64,000 bases of DNA, from NCBI GenBank assembly GCA_947476045.1, contig CANJNZ010000001.1, positions 88,919 to 152,918 on the forward strand. The letters run 5' to 3'. Position 1 is the first letter of the stretch; each line of letters opens with the position of its first letter. A model generated the notes under the pieces. The model saw only the letters and a program-made list of their open reading frames with translations. It was not told where the DNA came from and did not search any database. Below, in pieces: positions 34,646 through 44,538 of the stretch. The position numbers and the translations under genes are program-made. The stretch is from Chthoniobacteraceae bacterium. Its GTDB lineage: Bacteria; Verrucomicrobiota; Verrucomicrobiia; Chthoniobacterales; Chthoniobacteraceae.

Positions 34646-34960
34646 ATGAATGCCACGAAGACAGCTTCCGCCATCGCTGCGTCACTCGTGTTACCGGGCG
34701 CCATCTTCGTCATCTACACCAACCTCAACATCCATCAACGGCTTTTCGTCGAGCGTCTCGGCTGTGGTTGCCATCCGTTCTTCAACACCAATCACCTTTC
34801 GCTCGTCATCTCCGCTGCTGTTCTTGTCTTTTCAGCGCTACTTTGGTGGCCCGCGTCCAGCGGTTTCTCGCGACGGTGGCGCATCGGGTTTCGCACGATG
34901 TTCAGCGTTGCGTCCCTGTGGTTTCTCCGCTTCTTCATGACGCACAACGCTTGGCTCTGA
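34646..34960 (+). CDS. cassette-like gene 2: small membrane protein
   Basis: 104 aa. Hydrophobic segments at AIAASLVLPGAIFVIYTNLN and LSLVISAAVLVFSALLWWPA, with a C-terminal SVASLWFLRFFMTHNAWL. No family recognised. It starts shortly after attC-like site B and is followed by site C, in the same orientation as its neighbours. Confidence 0.55.
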   Translation: MNATKTASAIAASLVLPGAIFVIYTNLNIHQRLFVERLGCGCHPFFNTNHLSLVISAAVLVFSALLWWPASSGFSRRWRIGFRTMFSVASLWFLRFFMTHNAWL

Positions 34961-34971
34961 ACTCTACACAT

Positions 34972-35029
34972 GACGCCTCACTTCCAATGCCACCGTCACT
35001 GCGGTTCAATACTATGTTAGGGGTCGCTC
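34972..35029 (+). repeat. attC-like element (site C)
   Basis: Right half CTGCGGTTCAATACTATGTT then AGGGGTCGCT at 34999-35029 repeats site A nearly exactly, with GTTAGGG in place of GTTAGGC. The left half (GACGCCTCACTTCCAATGCC) is a diverged version of the GCCTAA..CATGC block. Confidence 0.55.
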
Positions 35030-35039
35030 GCGTATTCCC

Positions 35040-35513
35040 GTGAAGAGAGCCCAAAAGATACTGCTTGGAGTCGCTGCGACAGTGATCGTGCTTGCAGTCG
35101 GTTACGCTATCTTTCTGCACTTTGCCATGCGTCAAATGGGCGACCATATGGGCGACGGCATCCGCGATCTCCTTCATTTCACGCTCAACCGTGCTCAGGA
35201 GGTCGCTCGTCCTCTCACCGAGGCGGATGCTGTATTGCGTTACAATCCCACTGACTCAGGCTTTTCCTTCCGCTCAACCGCCAATCCCGAGCAGACAACG
35301 AATGTGACAGAGGAAGAGCTTTCGGGTTACATCCAACGAGAGATGGCACCTCAACCCAAACTCGTCGTTATCTATCGTCAGGCAGACTTTCCCATTCCCG
35401 CAGAGCGAACTGGCTTCGAGTCGCGCATTCGCGCGAGCCTTCAGGCAGGAGGAGCTGCATCCGTCACCTTCGCCGTCGAGCAACCAACAACGGCGAAGTC
35501 ATTATTCGAATGA
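35040..35513 (+). CDS. cassette-like gene 3: membrane-anchored protein
   Basis: 157 aa from GTG 35040. One N-terminal helix (ILLGVAATVIVLAVGYAIFL) anchors a periplasmic domain (LTEADAVLRYNPTDSGFSFR, TEEELSGYIQREMAPQPKLV). No family recognised. Its stop is directly followed by the attC-like left half of site D. Confidence 0.6.
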   Translation: MKRAQKILLGVAATVIVLAVGYAIFLHFAMRQMGDHMGDGIRDLLHFTLNRAQEVARPLTEADAVLRYNPTDSGFSFRSTANPEQTTNVTEEELSGYIQREMAPQPKLVVIYRQADFPIPAERTGFESRIRASLQAGGAASVTFAVEQPTTAKSLFE

Positions 35514-35555
35514 CCGCAACGGCCAACCATGCGCTGTAGCGCTGATTCTTAGATA
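35512..35555 (+). repeat. attC-like element (site D), end of the cassette-like series
   Basis: GACCGCAACGGCCAACCATG then CGCTGTAGCGCTGATTCTTAGAT. The left part matches site B at 25 of 30 positions; GCGCTGTAGCGC is a perfect hairpin; TTAGAT resembles the common attC core GTTAGAT. Beyond it, 35556-35697 is the leader of clpX with no gene. Confidence 0.5.
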
Positions 35556-35697
35556 CTCGGCAGCCCTTGCACACTCAGTTGCGCGGGGAAATGGCGGGCT
35601 GGTGACAAAAGTTTCTTTCCCACTGCGAACGGTTGCTGCTTTATTGTTTCCGGCAGTTACATTTTCTGCCGACCGTAAATTTTAAACCACAGCCCAA

Positions 35698-36987
<1,290 letters not shown>

Positions 36988-37009
36988 GTGGTGCGCAGGG
37001 AAAAGGGGG

Positions 37010-37390
37010 CTATTCCTCCCGCAGCAGATTCTCCGGCAGCGAAATCATCTCGCCCGCCGAGCCATCGGGCCGCACAGCTACGCGCCCGTCATCCAGCACC
37101 CGTGTAATCACCCCGCGCACAGAACCGCCGAGCGTCTTCACCCGCGTCCCCACAACCAAGTCCGCCGCTCGGCACAGTTCCTCGATGATTTGCACCATCG
37201 CGTCGCGATCCATCACTCCTGCGATATAGTGAGCCGCAGCGGAAGTCACCTGCCGCAAACGTCCTGCAGGCAGTTCGCGCATGAGGGCCGCAAGCAACTG
37301 GCGACCTATGTCCGCAAACGTATTCCCGTTGAAAAACAGAAACGGAGCCGCCCGGTGGCAATGGCGTAAAAAATCTAAGACTTCGAGGAG
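37010..37390 (-). CDS. unknown protein with FNGNTFADIGRQL motif; start unresolved
   Basis: About 120 aa of convincing protein sequence: LEVLDFLRHCHRAAPFLFFN, GNTFADIGRQLLAALMRELP, AHYIAGVMDRDAMVQIIEEL and a KOW-like beta end (GTRVKTLGGSVRGVITRVLD, GRVAVRPDGSAGEMISLPEN). The frame stays open upstream, but there it overlaps the next gene. No ATG, GTG or TTG is found in frame between that gene's stop at 37375 and the conserved region; CTG 37339 is the first alternative. The given start is a placeholder. Family unknown. Confidence 0.55.
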   Translation of the reverse strand, partial: LLEVLDFLRHCHRAAPFLFFNGNTFADIGRQLLAALMRELPAGRLRQVTSAAAHYIAGVMDRDAMVQIIEELCRAADLVVGTRVKTLGGSVRGVITRVLDDGRVAVRPDGSAGEMISLPENLLREE

Positions 37391-37629
37391 TGTGCCTTCG
37401 CGTCCGCGCCACTCGTTCCATTCTTTTTCAACCTCTCCTCCAACTTCTGAATTAACGCCGTGTTGCGCGCCTCCTCTTGAGCACGCTCCTCGGTTGAAGC
37501 CGACGACAGCGTCCCAACTCCGGTTTTTGAGAAATGCGGCTCTGACTTGTAACGGTGATTGTTCGCTAGAACTTCCTTCAGGATGTCCTCGTCCTTCAGT
37601 TGTTCCAGTAGGTCGGTGCGAAGTTTCAT
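37375..37629 (-). CDS. small charged protein of unknown function
   Basis: 84 aa from ATG 37629 (MKLRTDLLEQLKDEDILKEV). Highly charged, with a likely helix TEERAQEEARNTALIQKLEE and a Ser/Lys-rich end. No recognised domain. It directly precedes and touches the FNGNTF gene, suggesting translational coupling. Confidence 0.5.
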   Translation of the reverse strand: MKLRTDLLEQLKDEDILKEVLANNHRYKSEPHFSKTGVGTLSSASTEERAQEEARNTALIQKLEERLKKNGTSGADAKAHSSKS

Positions 37630-37672
37630 CGGGCATAGTGTGCTCCTTTTTTGACGTGGGTGCAAGTTGCCA

Positions 37673-37963
37673 TTAGCTGGGACAGCCGGTTCGATCCTTG
37701 GATTCCCTCGGCGTCGCTTCGGGATTCTCTTCCTTGCTCAGTCGAAAGCTGCGGTGGCTTCCACGCGGCCCATCTGTCACCGATGCGAATGCCATGGTCA
37801 TCACGGAGCCGAAAAAAATAATCCCCAGAGTCAGGAAGAGTTTCCACCGAAAATCGGAGTTCAAGCTTGGAAACCAGACCATGAATATCCCGAGAGCGAC
37901 GCCACAATAGATACAGACAAAAGCAATGCAGCGAGAGAAGCGGTATGTTTCGGGGTAGTTCAT
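37673..37963 (-). CDS. small two-helix membrane protein
   Basis: 96 aa from ATG 37963. Hydrophobic segments CIAFVCIYCGVALGIFMVWF and LFLTLGIIFFGSVMTMAFAS are followed by a polar tail (RSFRLSKEENPEATPRESKD). No family is recognised; an alternative overlapping frame (37626-37997) carries no domain. Lies between the 37375 gene and gmd. Confidence 0.45.
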   Translation of the reverse strand: MNYPETYRFSRCIAFVCIYCGVALGIFMVWFPSLNSDFRWKLFLTLGIIFFGSVMTMAFASVTDGPRGSHRSFRLSKEENPEATPRESKDRTGCPS

Positions 37964-38149
37964 AGATGTTTTTTACGACCGGACTGTGGGAGATCATATT
38001 ACTAGCCGGCGAATCCTTCCACCGATTTCAGCGGGCGCGGAAGATTTCTGCGATTTCGGAAAACATCGCTTCGGCGGCGGCGCGTGAGGGTGGTGCCGCT
38101 GTTTTTTGCTTTCTAGCAGACGCAGTTCCTGTTTCCTCGCGGCCCTCAC

Positions 38150-39133
38150 ATGAAGAAAGCACTCATCACCGGCATCACGGGGCAGGACGGCAGTTATCTC
38201 GCCGACCTCTTGCTCGAAAAAGGTTACGAGGTCCACGGTATCATCCGCCGCGCGTCCACGTTCAACACTTCGCGCATCGACCACCTCTATCAGGACCCGC
38301 ATGTGAACGGCGTGCGTCTTTTCCTGCACTACGGCGACCTCAGCGATTCGCTAAACCTCACGCGGCTCATTGACCGCATCCAGCCGGAGGAAATCTATCA
38401 CCTCGGCGCGCAGAGCCACGTGCGCGTGAGCTACGACATCCCGGAATACACGGGCGACGTCGTGGCGCTGGGGACGATCCGCATTCTCGAAGCGATCCGC
38501 GAGGCGAAGGTGAAGGCGCGTTTTTACCAGGCATCGAGCAGCGAGATGTATGGAAAAGTGCAGCAGGTGCCGCAGACAGAGACGACGCCTTTCTGGCCGC
38601 GCAGCCCGTATGCGGTGGCGAAGGTGTATGCGTATTGGGCGACGGTGAACTACCGCGAGAGCTATGGGATGCACGCGACGAACGGGATTCTTTTCAACCA
38701 CGAAAGCCCGAGGCGAGGTGAGACGTTTGTGACGCGCAAAATCACGCGGGCTGTGGCGCGCATCAAACTCGGCCTGCAAAAAGAACTCTACCTCGGCAAT
38801 CTCGACGCGAAGCGCGACTGGGGTTACGCGAAAGAATACGTCGAGGGCATGTGGCGAATGCTCCAGCAGCCCGAGGGCGACGACTACGTGCTCGCGACGA
38901 ATGAGACGCATAGCGTGCGGGAGTTTTGCGAAGTGGCCTTCGCCCACGTGGGGCTGAACTGGCAGGACTTCGTGAAATACGACGCGCGCTACGAGCGGCC
39001 AGCGGAGGTGGATTTGCTCATTGGCGACGCGACAAAAGCGAAGACGAAACTCGGCTGGGTGCCGCAAACGACATTCGAAGGTCTCACCAAGCTGATGGTG
39101 GACGCGGATCTCGAAGCGGTGAAGCGGTCGTAG
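38150..39133 (+). CDS. gmd: GDP-mannose 4,6-dehydratase
   Basis: 327 aa short-chain dehydrogenase-fold enzyme. Converts GDP-D-mannose to GDP-4-keto-6-deoxymannose, the precursor of GDP-fucose and GDP-rhamnose for surface polysaccharide. The nucleotide-binding [39 protein letters not shown], the catalytic YAVAK ([17 protein letters not shown]) and [20 protein letters not shown] are all typical of Gmd. No partner synthase is adjacent. Confidence 0.93.
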   Translation: MKKALITGITGQDGSYLADLLLEKGYEVHGIIRRASTFNTSRIDHLYQDPHVNGVRLFLHYGDLSDSLNLTRLIDRIQPEEIYHLGAQSHVRVSYDIPEYTGDVVALGTIRILEAIREAKVKARFYQASSSEMYGKVQQVPQTETTPFWPRSPYAVAKVYAYWATVNYRESYGMHATNGILFNHESPRRGETFVTRKITRAVARIKLGLQKELYLGNLDAKRDWGYAKEYVEGMWRMLQQPEGDDYVLATNETHSVREFCEVAFAHVGLNWQDFVKYDARYERPAEVDLLIGDATKAKTKLGWVPQTTFEGLTKLMVDADLEAVKRS

Positions 39134-39137
39134 GGGC

Positions 39138-39154
39138 GCGTCAGTTTCTGACGC
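39138..39154. terminator. short hairpin between convergent genes
   Basis: Perfect 7-bp stem GCGTCAG / CTGACGC with a TTT loop between the convergent gmd and FtsB-like genes. It lacks a T tract, so terminator function is only suggested by its position. Confidence 0.3.
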
Positions 39155-39172
39155 AGCGTAACGAGGAAGCGA

Positions 39173-39522
39173 CTACTTCCCCTTCCCCTGCGGCTCAATG
39201 CGGAAAATGGTCTCGCCGGGTTTCATGAAGCCGGGGGAAAGATTGTCGCGGATGAAGAGGCTCAAATACTCGGGGTCGTTGCGTTCGAGCAGGCGGACTT
39301 CGCTGGTGAGGCGGGCGTGTTGCATCCGCGCCTTGTCAATTTTCTCCTCGAGCTGTGCCTCGTGCGCGTCCTGGGCATCCTTCTCTTTCACGACGGGAAT
39401 CCTGCTATAAACGAGCGGGACGCCGACGATGACGACGATGATCAAGCACAGCCATTGGTTGATTTTCGACCAAATGCTTGCGCGCTTTCTGTAACCAAAA
39501 TCGGAGGAAGCGTCCGCTTTCA

Positions 39523-39523
<1 letters not shown>
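39173..39523 (-). CDS. FtsB/DivIC-like septum formation protein
   Basis: 116 aa. Short cytoplasmic tail, one membrane helix (WLCLIIVVIVGVPLVYSRIP), then a coiled coil (AHEAQLEEKIDKARMQHARL, TSEVRLLERNDPEYLSLFIR) and a conserved end (DNLSPGFMKPGETIFRIEPQ). This is the layout of FtsB/DivIC, part of the divisome, and such genes commonly follow enolase. Its start is directly adjacent to the enolase stop (shares one base). Confidence 0.8.
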
Positions 39524-40827
<1,304 letters not shown>

Positions 40828-41040
40828 TTACGCGAAAAAATGGAGCGCGGGGGATAGAAGCACCCACGCCCCTTGGCAAACCAAAACGCCCAAAGACGCT
40901 AGGAATATCCTACGACATTCCTGTCTGTCCCGACTTCCCGCAGGGCCCGCCTTGTGCGGCTATGATTTTTCTAGCGTTAGTTTGGGAAAGAGTGTGCGGG
41001 CTTGAAGCGTTTCCGACCGTCTGTAGAAATCGGCAAACCC

Positions 41041-42009
41041 ATGGCCCGCCGACGCAAGAACGAGAATCTGTTTGAAGCCCTGCTTGAGCTTTTCATGCTT
41101 GTGCCCGCGTGGGTCTGTGTGCCGCTTGCGATGGTTGCTTATATTGTCATCAAACTATCCTTCACGGGGATGTTGGCAGGGGCTGGAACAGTGTTCGCCC
41201 GGTTTGCCGCCGCCGTGATTATCATCGCAGGAATCGTCGCGGCGCTGGGCAAGGCCTGGCGTCGCAAAATTTATGACGGCCAAACCAGCATTGAATCCAT
41301 CCGCGCCCTCAGCTGGCAGGATTTTGAACTGCTGATTGCGGAGGCTTTCCGACGTCAGGGCTATCAAGTCACTGAAAATGGCGGTGGAGGAGCAGACGGA
41401 GGCATTGATCTGATTTTACACGGGGCCGGTGAGCGTGTGTTGGTTCAATGCAAGCGCTGGAAAGTTTACAAGGTGGGCGTGGATAAAGTCCGAGAGTTGT
41501 TTGGAGTATTGACAGCCGAAGGTGCTGACCGCGCTATTTTGGTCACCAGCGGTGTATATACTGGAGAGGCCAGAAATTTCGCATCCGGCAAACCTTTGGA
41601 GCTGATAGACGGCACTCAGCTTTGCCGGATGATGCCTGCAACCGTAAACGAAAGCAGTGCGCAGTCTTTGCAATGCGAAACAGGCGCACAAAGCACGGAG
41701 CCCTGCCCGCTGTGCGGAAGTGAGATGGCTCTGAAAACTGCAAGACAGGGCCGTCACGCGGGTTCGCAGTTTTGGGGATGCACGATGTTCGGCAAAACCG
41801 ATGCAAGGGGACGAGGCCCTTTGCTGGATAAGTTAGAGAAAACGACGGGGCGCGCCGTAGGGCTGACTGATTATTTTCACATCCCCATGCTCGGGGCGGG
41901 CGCTTCTCACAGGCCGTATTCTGTGCGATGGGAGAGGATGTGTTGGACGAGGATTTCGGCTGTCAGGCGATGGCCTTCGGGGGTCCAGTGGGAGTCTTTT
42001 TTCCAGTAG
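41041..42009 (+). CDS. membrane-anchored Mrr-like restriction endonuclease with frameshifted zinc ribbon
   Basis: Start set at ATG 41041 (MARRRKNENLFEALLELFML). Two N-terminal membrane segments (WVCVPLAMVAYIVIKL, FAAAVIIIAGIVAALG) precede a Mrr_cat nuclease domain: SWQDFELLIAEAFRRQGYQV, GGIDLILHGAGERVLVQCKR and LVTSGVYTGEARNFA, with the D and QxK catalytic residues. A topoisomerase-type zinc ribbon follows (PCPLCGSEMAL, FWGC), but its last Cys is missing in this frame. A -1 shift near 41794-41797 (AAAA run) gives CKGTRPFAG and a stop at 41829-41831. The annotated 3' end past about 41800 is thus probably not native and runs into the convergent SGNH gene. Confidence 0.8.
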   Translation: MARRRKNENLFEALLELFMLVPAWVCVPLAMVAYIVIKLSFTGMLAGAGTVFARFAAAVIIIAGIVAALGKAWRRKIYDGQTSIESIRALSWQDFELLIAEAFRRQGYQVTENGGGGADGGIDLILHGAGERVLVQCKRWKVYKVGVDKVRELFGVLTAEGADRAILVTSGVYTGEARNFASGKPLELIDGTQLCRMMPATVNESSAQSLQCETGAQSTEPCPLCGSEMALKTARQGRHAGSQFWGCTMFGKTDARGRGPLLDKLEKTTGRAVGLTDYFHIPMLGAGASHRPYSVRWERMCWTRISAVRRWPSGVQWESFFQ

Positions 42010-43151
42010 AGTCGTTTTTGGGATGATTCCAATTTCGCGGCTTGTTTGCGAAAGGTCGCGATGGTCGGGATGAACTTCATTTCGTGGCGCTGGCTCATCA
42101 CGCGGAGGTTGTGCTCGATGGCGCTGTCGGGGGCTTTCGCGCTGTAAACGTCTTCCTTCTGCGGGATGCTGTAGAGGAGAAATTTCGCGCCAGCATCCGC
42201 GGCTTCTTTTTGGATTTGGGCCATGAGGGCTTCGGTCATGATCCAGTCTTCCTGCCGTCCACGATAGACTGTGTCGCCCGCTGTTTTATCCTCCGGCGCG
42301 CTTTCCAGCACTTGCTCAATCGGGCCGCCGGCGGTGGCATTCTTTGAACGACGGCTGAGCACATATTTGGTGAGCCGGTAGAGATACCATGTGTCGGGGG
42401 TCAGCAGGCTGAACGGCTTTTTGTAATCGTGCTCTTTTTTCGCCGTGTCTTTTTCCGCTTCCTCGGTGCGGTCCCATGTTTTCTGCGGTGTAGATTTTAT
42501 CGAGAGCTTTCCATCTTCCAATGCGAAGAGCGGTTTTTGTCCGCGTCCCATCGTGTAATAGACGGATTTGACGTTCATGGGGGCGTCGTTTTCGCAATAC
42601 AGCACGATGACGAGATCGGGCTCATACTTCACGCCCTCGGTGCGGAGGAAAAGAAGCTCCTGGTCCGTGCTGTATCCGCCGGTGCCCGCGTTAATCACCT
42701 GCACGCGCTTGTTGAGTCCGGTGCTGAGTTTCTGCTTCAACAGCTCGGAGCACAGTTCCTCGAACTCCACGGTGTAGCCTTCGGCGAATGAATCGCCGAG
42801 AACCAGAATGCGAAATTCTCCCGCAGGTTTTTTGTAGGGATACTCGGGGCCGCGCAGTCCCTTGGAGTTGAACTGCTCGACGATGGTGTATTCATCCTGC
42901 ACGTGGGTGCCGTGGAAGTTGGGGATTTTCCTCCAGCCCAGCAGCGGATCGAATTCGGTGAAGAGCTTCGTCGTGAAAATGGGGATTCCAAATTCGGGAT
43001 AAATCAGCCGGACGATGCCTTCTGCCAGCCCAAGCGCGAACGCCGTCGCAATCAGCATCACGAGCAAATTCACGAGCAACCGGAGCGGACGACCGAGAGT
43101 CTTGCCCGAAGGAGAAGCGACCGCTTTGGAGGGTTTCGGAGTATCGTCCAT
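41907..43151 (-). CDS. membrane-anchored SGNH/GDSL-family hydrolase
   Basis: 414 aa. One N-terminal membrane helix (LRLLVNLLVMLIATAFALGL) with the catalytic domain outside. Block I is ILVLGDSFAEGYTVEFEELC (Ser), then VINAGTGGYSTDQELLFLRT (Gly), VIVLYCENDAPMNV (Asn), and the C-terminal DSHWTPEGHRLTAEILVQHI holds the Asp-His pair. Members act on carbohydrate acyl groups or lipids; the substrate here is unknown. Convergent with the Mrr-like gene. Confidence 0.85.
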   Translation of the reverse strand: MDDTPKPSKAVASPSGKTLGRPLRLLVNLLVMLIATAFALGLAEGIVRLIYPEFGIPIFTTKLFTEFDPLLGWRKIPNFHGTHVQDEYTIVEQFNSKGLRGPEYPYKKPAGEFRILVLGDSFAEGYTVEFEELCSELLKQKLSTGLNKRVQVINAGTGGYSTDQELLFLRTEGVKYEPDLVIVLYCENDAPMNVKSVYYTMGRGQKPLFALEDGKLSIKSTPQKTWDRTEEAEKDTAKKEHDYKKPFSLLTPDTWYLYRLTKYVLSRRSKNATAGGPIEQVLESAPEDKTAGDTVYRGRQEDWIMTEALMAQIQKEAADAGAKFLLYSIPQKEDVYSAKAPDSAIEHNLRVMSQRHEMKFIPTIATFRKQAAKLESSQKRLYWKKDSHWTPEGHRLTAEILVQHILSHRTEYGL

Positions 43152-43163
43152 CCGGCTGTCTAG

Positions 43164-44429
43164 CTAGAGCCAGCTTTTGATTTTCTCCGCGTCCTTGAGT
43201 GGGCCGACGACGGCGATACCGAGCCTGCCGCGCTGCACGCACGCTCGGGCGACGGACTGCACGTCGGCGGGCGTGACGGCGAGGATGCTGCGCTCAATTT
43301 CCGCAGGGCAAAGCACTTTGCCGAAACCGAGCAGGCTTTCGCCCATCCACATGATTTGGTTGCTGGTGCTTTCGAGGCCCATGAGCGTCTGGCCGATGGT
43401 GTAGTCCTGCGCCATTTTCAACTCGGCGCGCGTGGGGCCGCGGCTGGAGAGTGCGTCGAGTTCGCGCATGATGAGGCGGACGGCGCGTTCGAGTTTCGCG
43501 GGATCGAGGCCGGCTGCGATGTGCAGCGCGCCGGTGTCTTCGAGCGTCACCATGCCGCTGGTGACGGAGTAGCAATAGCCGAGGCGCTCGCGGAGTTTTT
43601 GGAAAAGGCGCGAGCTCATGTTTTCGCCGAGGATGACGCTGAGCAGCTTCAGCGCGAATCTGCGCTCATCGCTCCGCCCCCATGCGTGAAAGCCCATCGC
43701 GAGGTGCATCTGCTCGGTGTCGTGCGTGTGCAGTGAGACGCTCGGCCTGCCGGGCACGCGCGGGCTGCGCACGAAACGCGGACGCCGCCCGCGAGGGAGA
43801 CGCGACAGCCACGGGCTCACCTCGGCGAGCACTTCATCGTGTGAGAAGCGACCGGCGACGGTGACGACGGTATTCGCGCCGCAGTAATGCTCTCGGTGAA
43901 ACGCGGTGATGCGCGGGCGTTTCAAATGCGAGACCGTCTCGACCGTGCCGGTGAGTGGACGCCCGAGCGGGTGTTTTTTCCACAGCGTGGCGGTGAGCAA
44001 CTCCTGCACGTGCTGCGCGGGCTGGTCGCGATACATCATGATTTCCTCGCGGATGACCTCGCGCTCGCGCTCGATCTCGGCTGCAGGGAAAGTGGAGTCG
44101 CGATACATGTCGCCGAGCACATCGCACAGTCGCGCGAAATGCGGCGCGCCCGCCTTGGCGTAATAGCAGGTGTGATCCTCCGTGGTGAAGGCGTTGAGAT
44201 AGCCACCGACTCCCTCGACCGCCGCGGTGATCTGTTTTGCGTTGCGACGCTTCGTTCCTTTGAAAAGCAAGTGCTCAAGGAAGTGCGACACGCCGGTTTC
44301 CTTTTCGTGCTCATGCCGTCCGCCGACTCCCGTCCACACTCCTACGCTCACGCTGCGCATGTGAGGCATCTGCACGGTGGCGACGTTGGCCCCATTGGGC
44401 AGGCGGGTGACTTTATATGGCAATTCCAT
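43164..44429 (-). CDS. M16 family zinc peptidase (processing-protease type)
   Basis: 421 aa from ATG 44429 (MELPYKVTRLPNGANVATVQ); the frame begins 23 codons earlier but there it translates the upstream leader. The inverted zinc motif HFLEHLLFKGT (HxxEH) and the downstream Glu region (ITAAVEGVGGYLNAFTTEDH) are present, with a second half-domain (FALKLLSVILGENMSSRLFQ, YCYSVTSGM). This single-domain size matches bacterial homologues of mitochondrial processing peptidase. Confidence 0.9.
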   Translation of the reverse strand: MELPYKVTRLPNGANVATVQMPHMRSVSVGVWTGVGGRHEHEKETGVSHFLEHLLFKGTKRRNAKQITAAVEGVGGYLNAFTTEDHTCYYAKAGAPHFARLCDVLGDMYRDSTFPAAEIEREREVIREEIMMYRDQPAQHVQELLTATLWKKHPLGRPLTGTVETVSHLKRPRITAFHREHYCGANTVVTVAGRFSHDEVLAEVSPWLSRLPRGRRPRFVRSPRVPGRPSVSLHTHDTEQMHLAMGFHAWGRSDERRFALKLLSVILGENMSSRLFQKLRERLGYCYSVTSGMVTLEDTGALHIAAGLDPAKLERAVRLIMRELDALSSRGPTRAELKMAQDYTIGQTLMGLESTSNQIMWMGESLLGFGKVLCPAEIERSILAVTPADVQSVARACVQRGRLGIAVVGPLKDAEKIKSWL

Positions 44430-44538
44430 CAGTGGGCTGTGAGGCGAGCGGGTGAAGATGCTCACATCTCGCAATAGCGCAAGCCGGACTCGGGCCATTT
44501 CTTATTGGAAATCAGCTCCGCTCTGTCCGGAGGGTGAA

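Noticed and set aside
37010..37629. The two minus-strand genes as one frameshifted gene
   Set aside because: The 84-residue protein and the FNGNTF protein have separate compositions and the first ends naturally; a single-gene reading needs an extra shift with no supporting motif.
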